DNA of 64,000 nt from Sorghum bicolor (Eukaryota > Streptophyta > Magnoliopsida > Poales > Poaceae). The notes beneath the pieces were generated by a model, which did not search any database, was not told the origin of the DNA, and saw only the letters and a program-made list of their open reading frames with translations. Shown in pieces: positions 12,101 to 23,348 of the stretch (positions are counted from its first letter, which is position 1; each line of letters starts with the position of its first letter). The position numbers and the translations under genes are program-made. The stretch spans positions 16,094,248-16,158,247 of the forward strand of contig NC_012875.2 in NCBI RefSeq assembly GCF_000003195.3, in the 5' to 3' direction.

Positions 12101-13455
12101 ATCCACTTCATACCCAGAATTACATCTATACCCACACCGGGTAGAACAACCAGATCAGCAAGAAACTGACGGTCTCCTATTTCCAGAGTTGCCCCCAAAA
12201 CTACTTGACTGGTCGAAATATCATTTCCAGCGGCACTAATGCAATAACTGCCCTTATCAAGTGTAATTGTCTTGAGATTATGCTTAGACACAAAGTCCGA
12301 ACTCATAAAAGATTGCGATGCTCCTGAATCAAAAAGCACAAGTGCATCACATTGATTGACTAGAAACTTACCAGCCGTAACTACCTCACCAGTAGGGATT
12401 GCTTCCACAGTTTTATAGTGAACACGCCCCTGGCAGACGTTCCCTTGGTTGCCCTTCTTTGGTGGGTAAGGACAGTCGCTTTGCCAGTGTTCGGTCTGAT
12501 TATAGTTCCAGCATGGACGGTTGGCCGGTGGAGTCTTGGCATAGCTGGGACCCGTGTTGCCCCTAGGAAGAGCAATAGAGTAACACTTGCGGAACCCTGT
12601 CTTCGCCTGATTCTTCTTTGCTGGAGGGCGATATCGCTGGTTAGGAGTTGGAGCACAATACTGGGGCCTAGCTGCCACTGGAGCCTTGGACTGAGATGCC
12701 CTCGCCCCGGCCTCAAAAGCCCTCTTGCGAGTCATGGTTGCAGTGTACACAGTGTTGTAGTTCTCCTGAGTGAGAGCATCACTGACAAACTCATTGAAAG
12801 TTGTACACTTAGTGCGGCCCATAGTTTTCAGCAACTTGGGGCCAAGACCCCTCTTGAAGCTAGCAATCTTCTTCGCCTCAGTGTTCACAAACTCAGGAGC
12901 ATACCTAGACAGATGATTGAAAGCATGCAAATACTCCTTCAAAGTTTTGTTTCCCTAAGTTAACTGCATGAACTCAGTATGCTTCATCTCCATGACACCA
13001 GGAGGTATGAAATGCCCCTTGAAAGTTTCACGGAAGAGATTCCAGTCAAGCACAATATTGTGCGGGAGAGCCTCCCGATACTGATTCCACCATATGCCTG
13101 CCGGTCCTTGCAGTTGGTGACCTGCATACTCAGCCTTCAAACCCTCGGTCAGCCGAAGCAAGCAGAACTTTTGTTCCACCGTGTTCAGCCACTCCTCAGC
13201 TTGAAGGGGTTCTTCAGCCTCTCTGAAGGATGGGGGCTTCGTATCGATGAAATCCTTGAAGCTACTGTATTGGTTGGGTGCTGGCCCATCCAGTGCATTC
13301 CGACCACCCTGGTTTGCCATCCGGTTGATGGTTTTAGTGAGCATCCTCTGATTTTCCACCATCATTTGCATCAGCTCAGCTGGATTTGGTGGTGGAGGAG
13401 GAGGGGGTGGGTTCATGTTCGCACGCTGTTCCGCACCTCGAGTGCCACGAGACAT
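9120..13455 (-). pseudogene. gag-pol polyprotein with chromodomain, T2
   Basis: ATG at 13453-13455. Domains in order: gag, zinc-knuckle relic ([14 protein letters not shown], second Cys lost), protease (VLFDSGAS), reverse transcriptase (FIDDILVYS), RNase H ([20 protein letters not shown]), integrase (zinc-finger relic, MDFIVGLP, IISDHGPQF, GQTERVNQ), GPYRILERKG motif, and a C-terminal chromodomain (FYKVLWSDHGEEDATWETEDYL). One frame is interrupted by stops at 12955 (TAG), 11788 (TAG; T1 has CAG), 11272 (TAG; T3 has TGG), 10705 (TGA), 10228 (TGA; T3 has TGC) and 10024 (TAG). A small deletion near 9900 in the integrase then shifts frame. Chromodomains in this family direct integration to heterochromatin. 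This copy is dead. Confidence 0.94.
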
Positions 13456-13820
13456 CTGTAAAGACACAGTCAGTGAGCATTGATGATGATAAGATTTGCC
13501 GTAGAAGAACTTATATTCATGCCTGAAAGTATTCGAGAGAATAACTTTACAGAAAGAGGCACAATAATTCAATTCCACAAAACAACATCACCAACCAACA
13601 CATGACACAGATATCCGCAATATGCACAACAACGGAAAAACATCGTCACAACCGATCGAACATGATAATGTTAACACATTGGGTCCATAAAGTTATTACA
13701 CTATCATAGTACAGATCATAAGTCTAAGATCAAGGTTCCATGTTACAACACGATTACAAAAGCACAACTGCTGACTGCCATACTACAAAAGATCCTCACA
13801 GAACAACTATCAACTACCCA

Positions 13821-14896
13821 CTACACTCCAGGCTCGTCGTCCGAGTCAGCGTCAAAGATCGCCTCTCCATCCTCGTTGCTAACCGGCTCAAGCTCCTCGT
13901 CCTCCACATCCTCGTGCAAAGGTGGTGCAGCCGCGGCTGGTCCATCTACCTCTATACCATCATCATCAGCCACGATCACCTGAGGTCCCACCTCCGGATA
14001 CACGGGTACAGGGCGAGGAATAGGGTGTAGCAAGTTGTTGAGACGGTGAATCTCCACAAGACCAGCCTCAATCTGATCCTGCAGATAGTTCTCCCGCTCA
14101 AGCGACTGAATCCGGTGCATCTCCCATGCCCGGTGCCTGTTCTCCGACACACAGAGCGTAGTATCCCTCTCACGAGTGATTTGCACCAAGCGCTCCTGCA
14201 CTGTCTCCCTCTCCCTAGCCAACTGACTCATCTGATCCTGCTTGCGATCTCTCTCTCTAATGGCCTTCACCCACTGCTGCCTACGGTACTCCGCAATGTC
14301 TTCCTAGTCATTGCGGTCCTTCTGAGCTTGCTCTAGGAGTCTAGCTTGCTTGCGAAACTTGTGAGCACGCTTTTTAGCCTTCTGTTGCATCTCCTGAGTC
14401 TGGCGGACAGCCACCATCATCTGGGCATAGGTGTCCTCTTGCTGACTGAACAGCTTGAGCACAACCATCATAGCACTCATAGCAGGACTGGAACTCTCAG
14501 CTCGCTCTCCTCTACCTCGGACAACCATCAGCTTGCTTCCACTCCGCTGCTGTTGGGTCAGCACTGGGAATGGAGGCCGCTAGCCCTCCTGTCAGCTCAT
14601 CACCAAACCTCTGACAGATGTTGAGCAGCATAGCATTGGCTGCAACCTGAGCTGCTTCCTATGGTCTGCCCATCAGAGTTGCAGGTCCACCCTGTCCATG
14701 CAGGCCTGCCCCCATGTGGTGGAACAACCCCCTGCACAACGAACCACTGCAAACCTCCTGTCATATCCACCTCCCACCAGGAATACTGAGGTGGCTCAGT
14801 ATACCCTACAGACTGTAGCACCCTCCAGAGCAAAGTAGGAGTGCCAAACTCGCTCAAAAAGGTGTCACTGGGGCGAGGTGAAGCGGGCACGTCCAT
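13821..14896 (-). pseudogene. ORF0, extra protein upstream of gag (T2 copy)
   Basis: Best-preserved start: ATG at 14894-14896 directly after TTTCCACAG. The N-terminus MDVPASPRPSDTFLSEFG is followed by a dsRBD-like segment (TLLWRVLQSVGY, PPQYSWWEV, WFVVQGVVPP, WTGWTCNSDG). The frame then breaks at the same place as T1. An 8-base deletion near 14520 shifts it again, and TAG near 14306 is shared with T1. The 13821-14270 part is open and holds the coiled coil and acidic tail. Spacing to gag is about 365 bases. I do not know its function. Confidence 0.7.
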
Positions 14897-15690
14897 CTGT
14901 GGAAAGGAATAACCGTGGGTAAAAGAGGATTAGTTTAAGCAACATTTATTTAATTAAAATAGATGACATTGTAAGGGAAGGAGTAGACAGAATGTATGTA
15001 TGAATGCGACATGATGCATGCACGAACCGTACGTCCTCACAAACTTAAAAAATTAATATTCTAACAGATATACGGTGGCATACATTCGTCTCTTGATACG
15101 ATAACTTGCGATTTACACGTGCGCTGTTAGAGTACCTGGAGAAAACTTCATTTCAGCCCAACAATTTCCAATATATCACTCAAGAAAGCAGTAAACTAAG
15201 TGCACATTGCTTGTACATGGCCAACATACACAAACCATGACACCATAGCTACCCGAGAAATTAAATGCTCCCCAATTAAATTTCTTTCGTGGTTCCATGG
15301 TTAGACATGTATCCACTCCAGAAAACCACTGCGAACACTCCCCTAGACCGCCGTTTGGACGATCATGCTCTCACAGCTCACACTTACCGGAGCGTAGGTG
15401 CGACGTTGCATAATTTAAATCTAGCGACATATGTGGCTAATTCACATATGAAGGCTACCTCTACCATTAGACCACAGGGTAGCATAGTGCGGTCATCACA
15501 CATCCATACCTGAGTACTGCCGGAGATGCATAAATAAAACACCCCAAGTCAGTATTTAAACAGCCACCTATAGTCCATATATGGGCAAGGAGGATTCGAC
15601 CACTGGCATAATTAAGTGTTGATTTTTCACAATTTTATTTGAAAACTCTTTTGTTTTTAAATACACAAACGCTGCATTTATAATGCTAAA
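14897..15690 (-). other. 5' leader of T2
   Basis: AT-rich, non-coding, matching 3732-4525. It ends on the ORF0 side with a splice-acceptor-like pyrimidine tract and CAG. Confidence 0.6.
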
Positions 15691-15705
15691 CTTGCTTCGA
15701 TGCCA
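15691..15705 (-). promoter_or_regulatory. tRNA-iMet-like primer-binding site (T2)
   Basis: Minus strand TGGCATCGAAGCAAG two bases inside the LTR end, resembling TGGTATCAGAGC plus AAG. Confidence 0.55.
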
Positions 15706-16080
15706 GCTGTCACAGAACCGACCAAATTATAAGAGTTCAAGTGTAGAGACGATCAACTAGTAATCAAGTTTCCAAACTTGAGCCCATTTAATCCCGGTAG
15801 TCAACTGAAATCACGAAGGACTTCAAACCAACTTGCAACAAACCAAGATCGTAATAGTTCAACATAACACAGCGAATGTTACATAGTCATTCATTGCCGT
15901 CGAAGCGGCACCACATCGGAGTTACTTAGTTATTACAACACATGTTTGTAGTAGCGGAAGCAAAATAGTTTACAACTCACATTCCAAAGTTCATTTCACA
16001 AGTTCTTGTTTCAGCCAAAGTCTCATGCCATCCATCAAAAGCAACAGAGACGAAGTAGTTAGAGAACCGTGCCCAACGGT

Positions 16081-16142
16081 TTAGTCTTCATCCCCAGCGG
16101 GATGGAGACAGGTCTTGCAGAAGCCATCATAAAAGATATCAT
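16081..16142 (-). CDS. Putative terminal coding exon inside LTR (T2), exon b
   Basis: Copy of 4916-4977, with the same 62-base length, TTGCAG acceptor and CxxCxHP tail. Confidence 0.5.
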
Positions 16143-17219
16143 CTGCAACAGGTGGGAATAAACCCTGAGTACGAGGATGTACTCAGCTAGACTTACCCGT
16201 CTAGTAAAACATAAAAGACACCAAGGATCATGCAAGTTTGAGCATAAAGTGTAGCTGGCTTGACTCAACATTTGCCAAAAGCTTAAGTGATTACTTTATA
16301 ACTGGTATTAGCATCATATTAATCATCATTAGCCTATCACTAGATTAGCACCTGGACTGAAACACATCACTTGATTATTGCAAGCAATAATAACCATATC
16401 AAGTTCATCATATGTTCTTCCTTGCTATCATCAACAACATTATCAAGAACCATTGAACTTAGTGAATGCTACGTTTGTCGTTGCTCTGCCAAGTTCTCAC
16501 TATCTGGGAGAGACGGCGATTCGAATCGATTCCTATCCAGCTGGAGGGTTATTCCTAGCACTCACCCAAGCTTCCCCCGTAGGAGAGCCAGCGGGTCACC
16601 TTTGGTACGACTCAGGAATCGCGGCTCCGATCAGCGCCGCACTCCCAGGGCTACCATTCTGCCAGGGAGGTCAGAAATTTTAACTCACCTACCTTTGGTC
16701 TTACGCCAATGGTCCCCCGCACACCGCACTTCCTCCGGTAGTGCGCACTTTATACTTGCCGGTCTTCCGGCCTGAGTCATACTACTAGGCTTCGTGGTCG
16801 GAACGAGTTATCCAGCGAACTAAGTGTTAGGCATGCGTTCAACATGACAAGAGGACGTACAATGATCGATCCTTAGCTGCCACAGACGGAGTTACTACAT
16901 CCTTGCAAAACTCTGCCTGGCTTAAGTCATTTTAATTAGGTTCCTTCCACGATAGCTCATATAGACAATCGTGATCCGACACAACCCTATCTCGCGCAGG
17001 TGACAGGATATCACCCGACTTCTACCGATTAAAGCATGACTAAGCTGCTACTCGATCCTAACTCTATAACCAGGTAGTGGTAAGATATCTGGACAAGGAA
17101 TGAGTAAAATGCAGCAAGGGTTTTATCACAACTCCTATACGTAATGCATCAATAGATATAACATAATCAAGTAATCTTTCGAAAATAAAGGGGGAGACTT
17201 AAGATGCTTCGGGGCTTGC

Positions 17220-17369
17220 CTTTCACGAACGATGCAGGCTCATGGTTCGGGCACTCAATCTCCTCTTCGGGCTCCTCGTGTCCGGCTTGCTGGACCTCCA
17301 CCTCCGGGTTGATCTCTTGGCCCTCTGGGTTCACTTGGAGCTCGAACGCGGTGGTCGTTTCCGGTGCAC
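17220..17369 (-). CDS. Putative coding exon inside LTR (T2), exon a
   Basis: Copy of 6054-6203, keeping the acceptor-like TAG, the ECPNHEP motif and the G|GCAAGC donor. Confidence 0.5.
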
Positions 17370-20265
17370 CTATTGCATGCACGATGAGTAAGAATATGTG
17401 CATCCTAAAAGGATGAATGCTTGATAACATAATTAGACTCACTAGACACTCATTTATGGAGTAACGGTCACAACAAGTTCATACAAGATAACTAACTAAC
17501 TTAGCAAGACTTAGCAAGTCAAACCATAAACAGCAATCCTTACATAACAGAGCAGCTCAAGAAATAAATCATAACTGGAGCTATACAGATCCAACAAATA
17601 TGAATGAGGACATTCTGGAAAGCTTATGAAATTTTCTACATTTCATCTTTAGACATTATAGCAAGATTCATAAGTTAAACAAGTCATTTAAACAAAGTTC
17701 CAGGTTCTGTCCTAGAAAAACAGAGAACACCTATTTCTGGAACCTAACTTGGAAGAGATATAACTTTTAAACTATTGGACGAAATGATCCCAAAATTAAA
17801 CCACAGCTAGCTCATAAAGTTTACAACAACTTTGATTTAGCCAAGTCCTCCAGCAAATCAAGTTATCATCAAGCAAAGGTTAGATTACTCCCTTGCTGTC
17901 CAGGACAGCTATAAACCTTCAATTAATTATTTGATGACATAGCCAAAACATATTCAGTGCCAACCAAATGGCTTACAAGCACAAACATATCATAAAATGA
18001 CCAGAACATCATATGTTAACCCTTAAACATTTAATATCATGGCACTTATTAATTTAATTCAATAAACAGACATAATTACAAGATACCAGCAAAAGCACTC
18101 AGAAAAATCTATAAAAATTACCGAAGTACAAACATAGCATCTGGACATTACCCAGAATTTTTAGAGCAATTGCACATGCCAAACTTAAGATAAGTATTTA
18201 ACATGTATCAAGGGGCTTATTTCATAAATCAAGATACATGGCTTAGATAGTGTCAAACAATAGATTTCAGATTATTTACATGTTACTATTATCATAAACA
18301 AGCTTGACACTAAAAGTAGAGCACCAGCATAAGCACCAAACTTTTATTATGATGTAAATAAGAAAACATGCCATATCACAAACATAAATTACATATCACA
18401 GATACAGTACTCCAAAAATCATGAAATATTTATCGTAGCATTCTAATAACACTCAGAGACTGCCATAAAAATTTCATAGCATAAGGAGCAGTATATCAAG
18501 AGATATGAATTTATACATAAATAACAAGATTAAATCATAACAATTATTTTTCCCAGAAAACATGGTACATGTTATATTTTTATTAAAAACTAGCCATCTC
18601 AAGAAACACCACAAAATTGGTTTCACAATTTTTGGATCTCTGAAACTGAAGATATGATTTTTGCAAGAATGCCAAAAATCTGGATTTGAATAAAAGAGAG
18701 GAGGGGACCGTTGAGTCACTGACAGCGGGACCCGCGCGTCAGCGACCCAGAGAACAGGGGACACCTTCGCCGGCGAATGCTCGCCGACGGTGAGCTTCTC
18801 CGATGGATCCAAGGGCACCAACGTGCTCCTGGAGTGATTCCGCATCGATGGAGGTAGGTGACACTAGGCTTACAACGACGGAGAGGGGTCGCCGTCGGCC
18901 ATGGCGGCACGGCGGAGCTACCCCGGCTTGCGCCGGCCATCTCCGACCGGTAGAGCGTCGGGGAAGGGCGGCTTAAGCACCAGTGAGTTAGCGTGGAGCT
19001 TTCTAGGTAGAAACGCCTAACCCTAATGGCTCCGGTGAGCCTGCTCACGTGCGATGTGCTTGTCGGCGGTGAGCACGGCGGTGCGGCGGCCGTGTTCCCG
19101 CACGACGGTGGTACCATAGCCGGAATGGCGTGACGTGCACCGACACCGAGGCCTAAGCAGACCTTAATGCAACTCAGAGGGAAGAAAGGAGGCAAAAACG
19201 TAGCAGCGGCGAGGTTCGCCGGAATCGGGGTCGCGACGGCCGTGAACCCGACGACGACGAACTTGCGAAATGCGGCTCACCTCGGGGAGATCTCGTCCAG
19301 CCAAGGGGTGGAAAAGATGGAGGAGCTCAAGGTGGACTTGGAGACGCTCAGAGGCGAGGCAAGATGCAGAGCTGAGGGCGCGGGGAGCTTGCGAAGCTTT
19401 CGGCGGCAATGGCGATGGCGCTTTCGCCGACGGAGTCGCGAGAGAGAGAGGAAGGAAGAGAGTGGACGAGCGTTGGGTGAGTGCGGGGCGTCGTGGCGTC
19501 CATGCCGACGTCGTTGACCTGACGAGCAGGGCCAACGCCGGCGTACGGGTGCCAAATGGCAGCCAGGTGTTGCGCTGGGCGACCACGACGGCGAGCTCGG
19601 CTCCGATTCAGACCAAACGAAGACCGACTGACAGAGCTACTTTGACAGAGATTTTCTCCCAAACCAAGGCGAATTAGGAGATGGTGTAGTTGACAAAGTT
19701 GAAGTACTAGCTGAGTTATACAACATTGTCAACTAGATCAAGAGCCAGATCGGCCGGGATTGAGAGATATGAAGCTCCCAAAATCGATCGAGCAAACTGG
19801 TGGCGCTAGGACTTGGCCAAAATCGGTTAAGTGCGAAAACAGCCCCCAAAACTGCCTTGCAAGCACTTTTTGAGCAAGATGTGTTTATTTTCATGAGATG
19901 GCCATAAAACAACTTTTGTTCCTTATCAAATTTGCTACAACTTTGCTGTAGAAAGTTTTGATATGCAAACAATTTATGAAACACTTTTTAAAAGCCTAAG
20001 CAAAAGAGGTTTCTAGGGCTTATACATGGAAGTATGACTTAAGCACTTAATTTGGAGAAGTGATCAACATGAACATTGCTCCTAAGGTTGAGTTAAGCAT
20101 AGATAAACTAATTACCAAGGCTTAACACAGAAGCATGAGCATGGCACAAACAAACACAAGCATAGGAAGCATAATAAAACAAATTAAATCATAGTTTTGC
20201 ATAAAATGACATGACCCAAGGTAAATGATGATCATGATATGCTCGAGTAGATGATGATGCTCATG

Positions 20266-20270
20266 TTATG
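20266..20270. repeat. Target site duplication TTATG of A1, left
   Basis: TTATG precedes TGTTGATGG at 20271 and is repeated at 43653-43657 after the A1 right end. The T2 LTR reads continuously if A1 and one TTATG are removed; the intact copy at 9018-9060 confirms this. Confidence 0.95.
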
Positions 20271-20692
20271 TGTTGATGGTCCTTAATGCTCACATTTAAC
20301 CATCAACTAATCATAGAAAAGGATCCAAATGCAACCAACACCTAGACTTAGGGTTTTATTTGACAGAATTCTACGAGTTTTGGTGTTTGTCTATTTCTAC
20401 AGGGGGTTATCAGGAAATACGAAAGAAAGGCCCACACGTCGGGTTTACATAGAGATATTAACGTGCCGCGCAATTTTGTACCATCTAGAAGACTCTAGAA
20501 GCCACGGGAAGGAAGCGGAGGCCGAACGGGGCCAGGCACTGGGCGCCCGCCCAGTTGACCTGGGCGCCCGCCCCCTCCTAGAGTCCAAATAGGACTCTCT
20601 TTCGGGATTAATCTCCACCGACCTAAAGGATCAAGGATAACCGTTCAATCAATGTCGGTTTGATCCAACGGCCTATATTCACTTGAAGGGAC

Positions 20693-20699
20693 TATAAAA
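20693..20699 (+). promoter_or_regulatory. TATA box of A1 5' LTR
   Basis: TATAAAA followed by GACCCCCTGGCCCCTGG. The same arrangement occurs at 42795 (A1 3' LTR), 52121 (A4) and, as TATATAA, in A2 and A3. Confidence 0.75.
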
Positions 20700-20789
20700 C
20701 AAGACCCCCTGGCCCCTGGAGATCATACCTCTTCTACAGAATCAAAGCTAGGGTTTCAATTCTTCATCCAAGTAGAGAGGATCCCTCTA

Positions 20790-20887
20790 GTTCTTCTAGT
20801 TCTACCTCTAGTTTATCTAGATCTAGTTCTAGTTCATCTAGTTCTAGTTCTAGTTCCTCTAGTTCTAGTTCTAGTTAGTTCTAGTTG
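20790..20887 (+). repeat. CTAGTT-type short tandem repeat in A1 LTR
   Basis: Imperfect units of CTAGTT, ATCTAGTT and TTCTAGTT for about 100 bases downstream of the TATA box, also present near 42888-42988 in the other LTR. It would lie in the transcribed leader. Confidence 0.85.
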
Positions 20888-21550
20888 TAATCTAGAAAAT
20901 AGGGAGAGAGAAGAGGAGAGCGGAGGAGGAGCCGGATCTGTCGGATCTTCCTCAACATTGTACTTTTGTAGCAACTGGTTCGTTCTTTATCGTTCTCCAA
21001 GTTCTTCAATTCATAATTCCTGAGTTCTTTAATTACTTTTATTTACATTCAAGTTATTTATTGGATTCCCGCTTGCATCAAGTGCTCTAATCTTTGAAAC
21101 ATTAGAGTAGTAATTAATAGATTAGACGTGGTGTTTAGTCTTGCAATTACCTGGAATTGCACCCAATCCTGCGGATTGTTGTGGTAGCCTTAGGGTAGTG
21201 ACAGCCCTAACGGTCGACGTATTCCACCTCGTTCGGATCGGTGTTTTTAGGACCGTAGTCAGACCTTCCTAGCCCCCTTCTCATCTCTTTCTGTGGTTAG
21301 TGCTCTGATGTCCCGATATAAATAATCTTTGAATTAATTCTTGATTCTTAGATCAACTAGAGAACTCTAAGGAAACTTCCTCTCTTCCCACCAAAAATAA
21401 TTATATAGTTATCCTTGGGCGATCTTGATTCTTAATTAGTACACTCACGTTCTCTGTGGAAAATCGATACTCTCAAATACTCCCGGGTGAAAGCTACATC
21501 GGTATCCGTGCGCTTGCGGATTTTTCTGTTTGCGTTTAAAATACCCAACA

Positions 21551-21576
21551 AGCTTTCTGGCGTCGTTGCCGGGGAA
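21551..21576 (+). promoter_or_regulatory. Primer-binding site of A1
   Basis: TGGCGTCGTTGCCGGGGA a few bases after the LTR end. This is one base from the TGGCGCCGTTGCCGGGGA type used by Athila/Tat gypsy elements (tRNA-Asp type). A2 and A3 have the same site on the minus strand. Confidence 0.85.
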
Positions 21577-21668
21577 TGGTAGTTGTGCTAGTTTCGAACC
21601 AAGTCGTCCGTGTATCCTTTTTATTTTCCTTTTTTACCACACTCACCTTATCATTTTCACCATACCAC

Positions 21669-21866
21669 ATGGATTTCTCTCTAAGCATTAATGAGCATGG
21701 AATTTCTTTCATAGCCACTTCATTTACTCCATGCTCATATGCAACATCCTCCCAATCTATTGGTTTTTCCAACATCTCCAACCGCCTCATCCTTTCTATT
21801 TATAAAAACTTTAAAAGGGCGGTTGTCGATGCATATGTCTATATTAAAAATTGTATATCTCGTTGA
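21669..21866 (+). pseudogene. ORF1 remnant of A1 (C-terminal part)
   Basis: 65 codons. The tail (SQSIGFSNIS, then SIYKNFKRAVVDAYVY) matches the C-terminus of the 313-residue ORF1 of A2 and the 308-residue ORF1 of A3. The first three quarters are missing, so A1 has a large internal deletion. ORF1 follows the primer site, the place of gag, but I see no gag motif or zinc knuckle. Confidence 0.75.
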
Positions 21867-22123
21867 GTTGATCTTGATATAGGTCAGTGTTGGAGGGGAA
21901 ACCACTTCGCCGACATAAATTGATGGTTTCCCAAGCACAAGCTTAGTGTCCTAAAACAAGCACTGATCAGATTATAACATGAGCTTTTAATTATTTGCAC
22001 ATTACCTTGTGTATTGAGCATATAAGGATAATTGTAAAAATATTCCTTCGGGTATTCTTGTCACTAACCTTTCTAGGATTGGAGCAAGAAGATCGGATGA
22101 ATGACAAGCACAAAGTATGTCCA
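21867..22123 (+). other. A1 internal non-coding, up to A2
   Basis: Matches the region after ORF1 in A2 (27480-27760, opposite strand). It ends in GTCCA at 22119-22123, the A2 target duplication. Confidence 0.7.
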
Positions 22124-23348
22124 TGTTGATATTTGGTAACGCAATAAGGAAATGATCCGCAAGCGCATGGATATCGGTGAGCATTTCACCCGGGAGGTTA
22201 TCTAGAGTATCGAATTTATATTTTTACCACTGGGAGAAAGGGTGCATCTGACTAACCAAATCTATTGCTACTATCCCTTTAGGCTACAAAGAATGTTTCT
22301 CGATGTGAGTGATGTATAGAGAAGACTGCAACCATAGTCTCATTCTAACCTTGGTAAGGATGATCTACTGTTCTATTGGGGAAGCTTACGGAATCTAGAC
22401 ACCACAAAGGATGTTCGACCCGCACCTATAAACCTACCCTTCCTGCTAACGAGATGTGGGATACAAAGGTAACTCGGAAATGTCACGTTCCTAGCTACTA
22501 CCACAGTCCAGCTAGTGAGGGGATATCTATGAGTACACTAGCCTAAACACCACATTTACGCTAACAATGATTACTCTAATACTCAACCAGAAGAGGATTA
22601 CAGTAAACTCATAAACCAAAGAACAATAAAACAAGAACTTACTAGAATTAGAAGTCAAATTACTAAAGAATCTTAGGAGCAAGCCTCGGGTTAGAAGACT
22701 TGATCCCGCAGGTACAACCGCGGAGTAGACACCGACAGGCCAGCCTTCCTCCGATCTACACCTCCACTCTATATCTCTCAATCTAGTAGAAACTAGAAGA
22801 TCTAATTCTACTCACATTGGATGCTAAGACTAAAATATATTTTATTTAGAGAAGAGGTTTTCCTTCGAGGGCTCCCCTCAACTCTATGAAAAACTTGTCT
22901 CCTCCAGGGCCAGGGGTTCTGCTTATATAGTCCTCCTCATCTGTGCATTTTTGGTCCAGCAGGCGATGTGGTACTACGTTATCCTTGATCCTTTAGGTCG
23001 GTGGAATGTCGTGTGCAAAAAGAGTCCTGATTGGCATCCATGAGAGGGCGGGCGCCCAGGTCCTCAGGGAGGGCGCACTGGGCCTGGCCCCTTTCGGCCT
23101 CTGCTTTCTTCCCGTGCCTTCTGGAGTCTTCTAGATGGTAGAAAATTGTGCGGTGCGTTGATATCTCTATGTAATCCCGACATGTGGGCCTTTCTTCCAT
23201 ATTTCCTGATAACCCCCTGCAGAAATAGACAAACACCAAAACTCATGGAATTCTGTTAGATAAAACCCTAAGTGTAGGTGTTGGTTGCATTTGGATCCTT
23301 TTCTTTATTTATTTGATGATTATATTTGATACTTAAGGACCGTCAACA
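22124..23348 (-). repeat. 3' LTR of A2
   Basis: Plus strand TGTTGATATTTGG to CCGTCAACA, 1225 bases. It pairs with 28825-30028, from which it differs mainly by a short indel in the GC-rich part near 23060-23090. Confidence 0.94.

Larger units (their letters stand above)
9078..15707 (-). mobile_element. Internal region of chromovirus copy T2
   Basis: Complete internal domain between the shared LTR (4543-9077) and the distal LTR (15708-20270 + 43658-43694). Order on the minus strand is leader, ORF0, gag-pol, chromodomain, polypurine tract. It shares several stops and frameshifts with T1, so both derive from one defective parent. The expected 3' target duplication would be CTCTT at 43695-43699; the other end is outside the window. 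Confidence 0.92.
15708..20270 (-). repeat. Distal (5') LTR of T2, main part
   Basis: Begins TGTCACAGAACCG on the plus strand and matches 4543-9077. It is interrupted after TTATG (20266-20270) by A1 and resumes at 43658. It contains a 65-base block near 18626-18690 that the shared LTR lacks. The corresponding T3 region (around 57415-57480) contains related sequence, so the shared LTR has a deletion. Confidence 0.93.
20271..21550 (+). repeat. 5' LTR of A1
   Basis: TGTTGATGG to ACCCAACA, followed directly by the primer site. It contains a TATA box and a CTAGTT-rich repeat. It matches the split 3' LTR. Confidence 0.94.

Noticed and set aside
20266..20280. Reading A1 as an assembly break in the T2 LTR
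   Set aside because: The TTATG duplication and perfect continuation at 43658 show true insertion.
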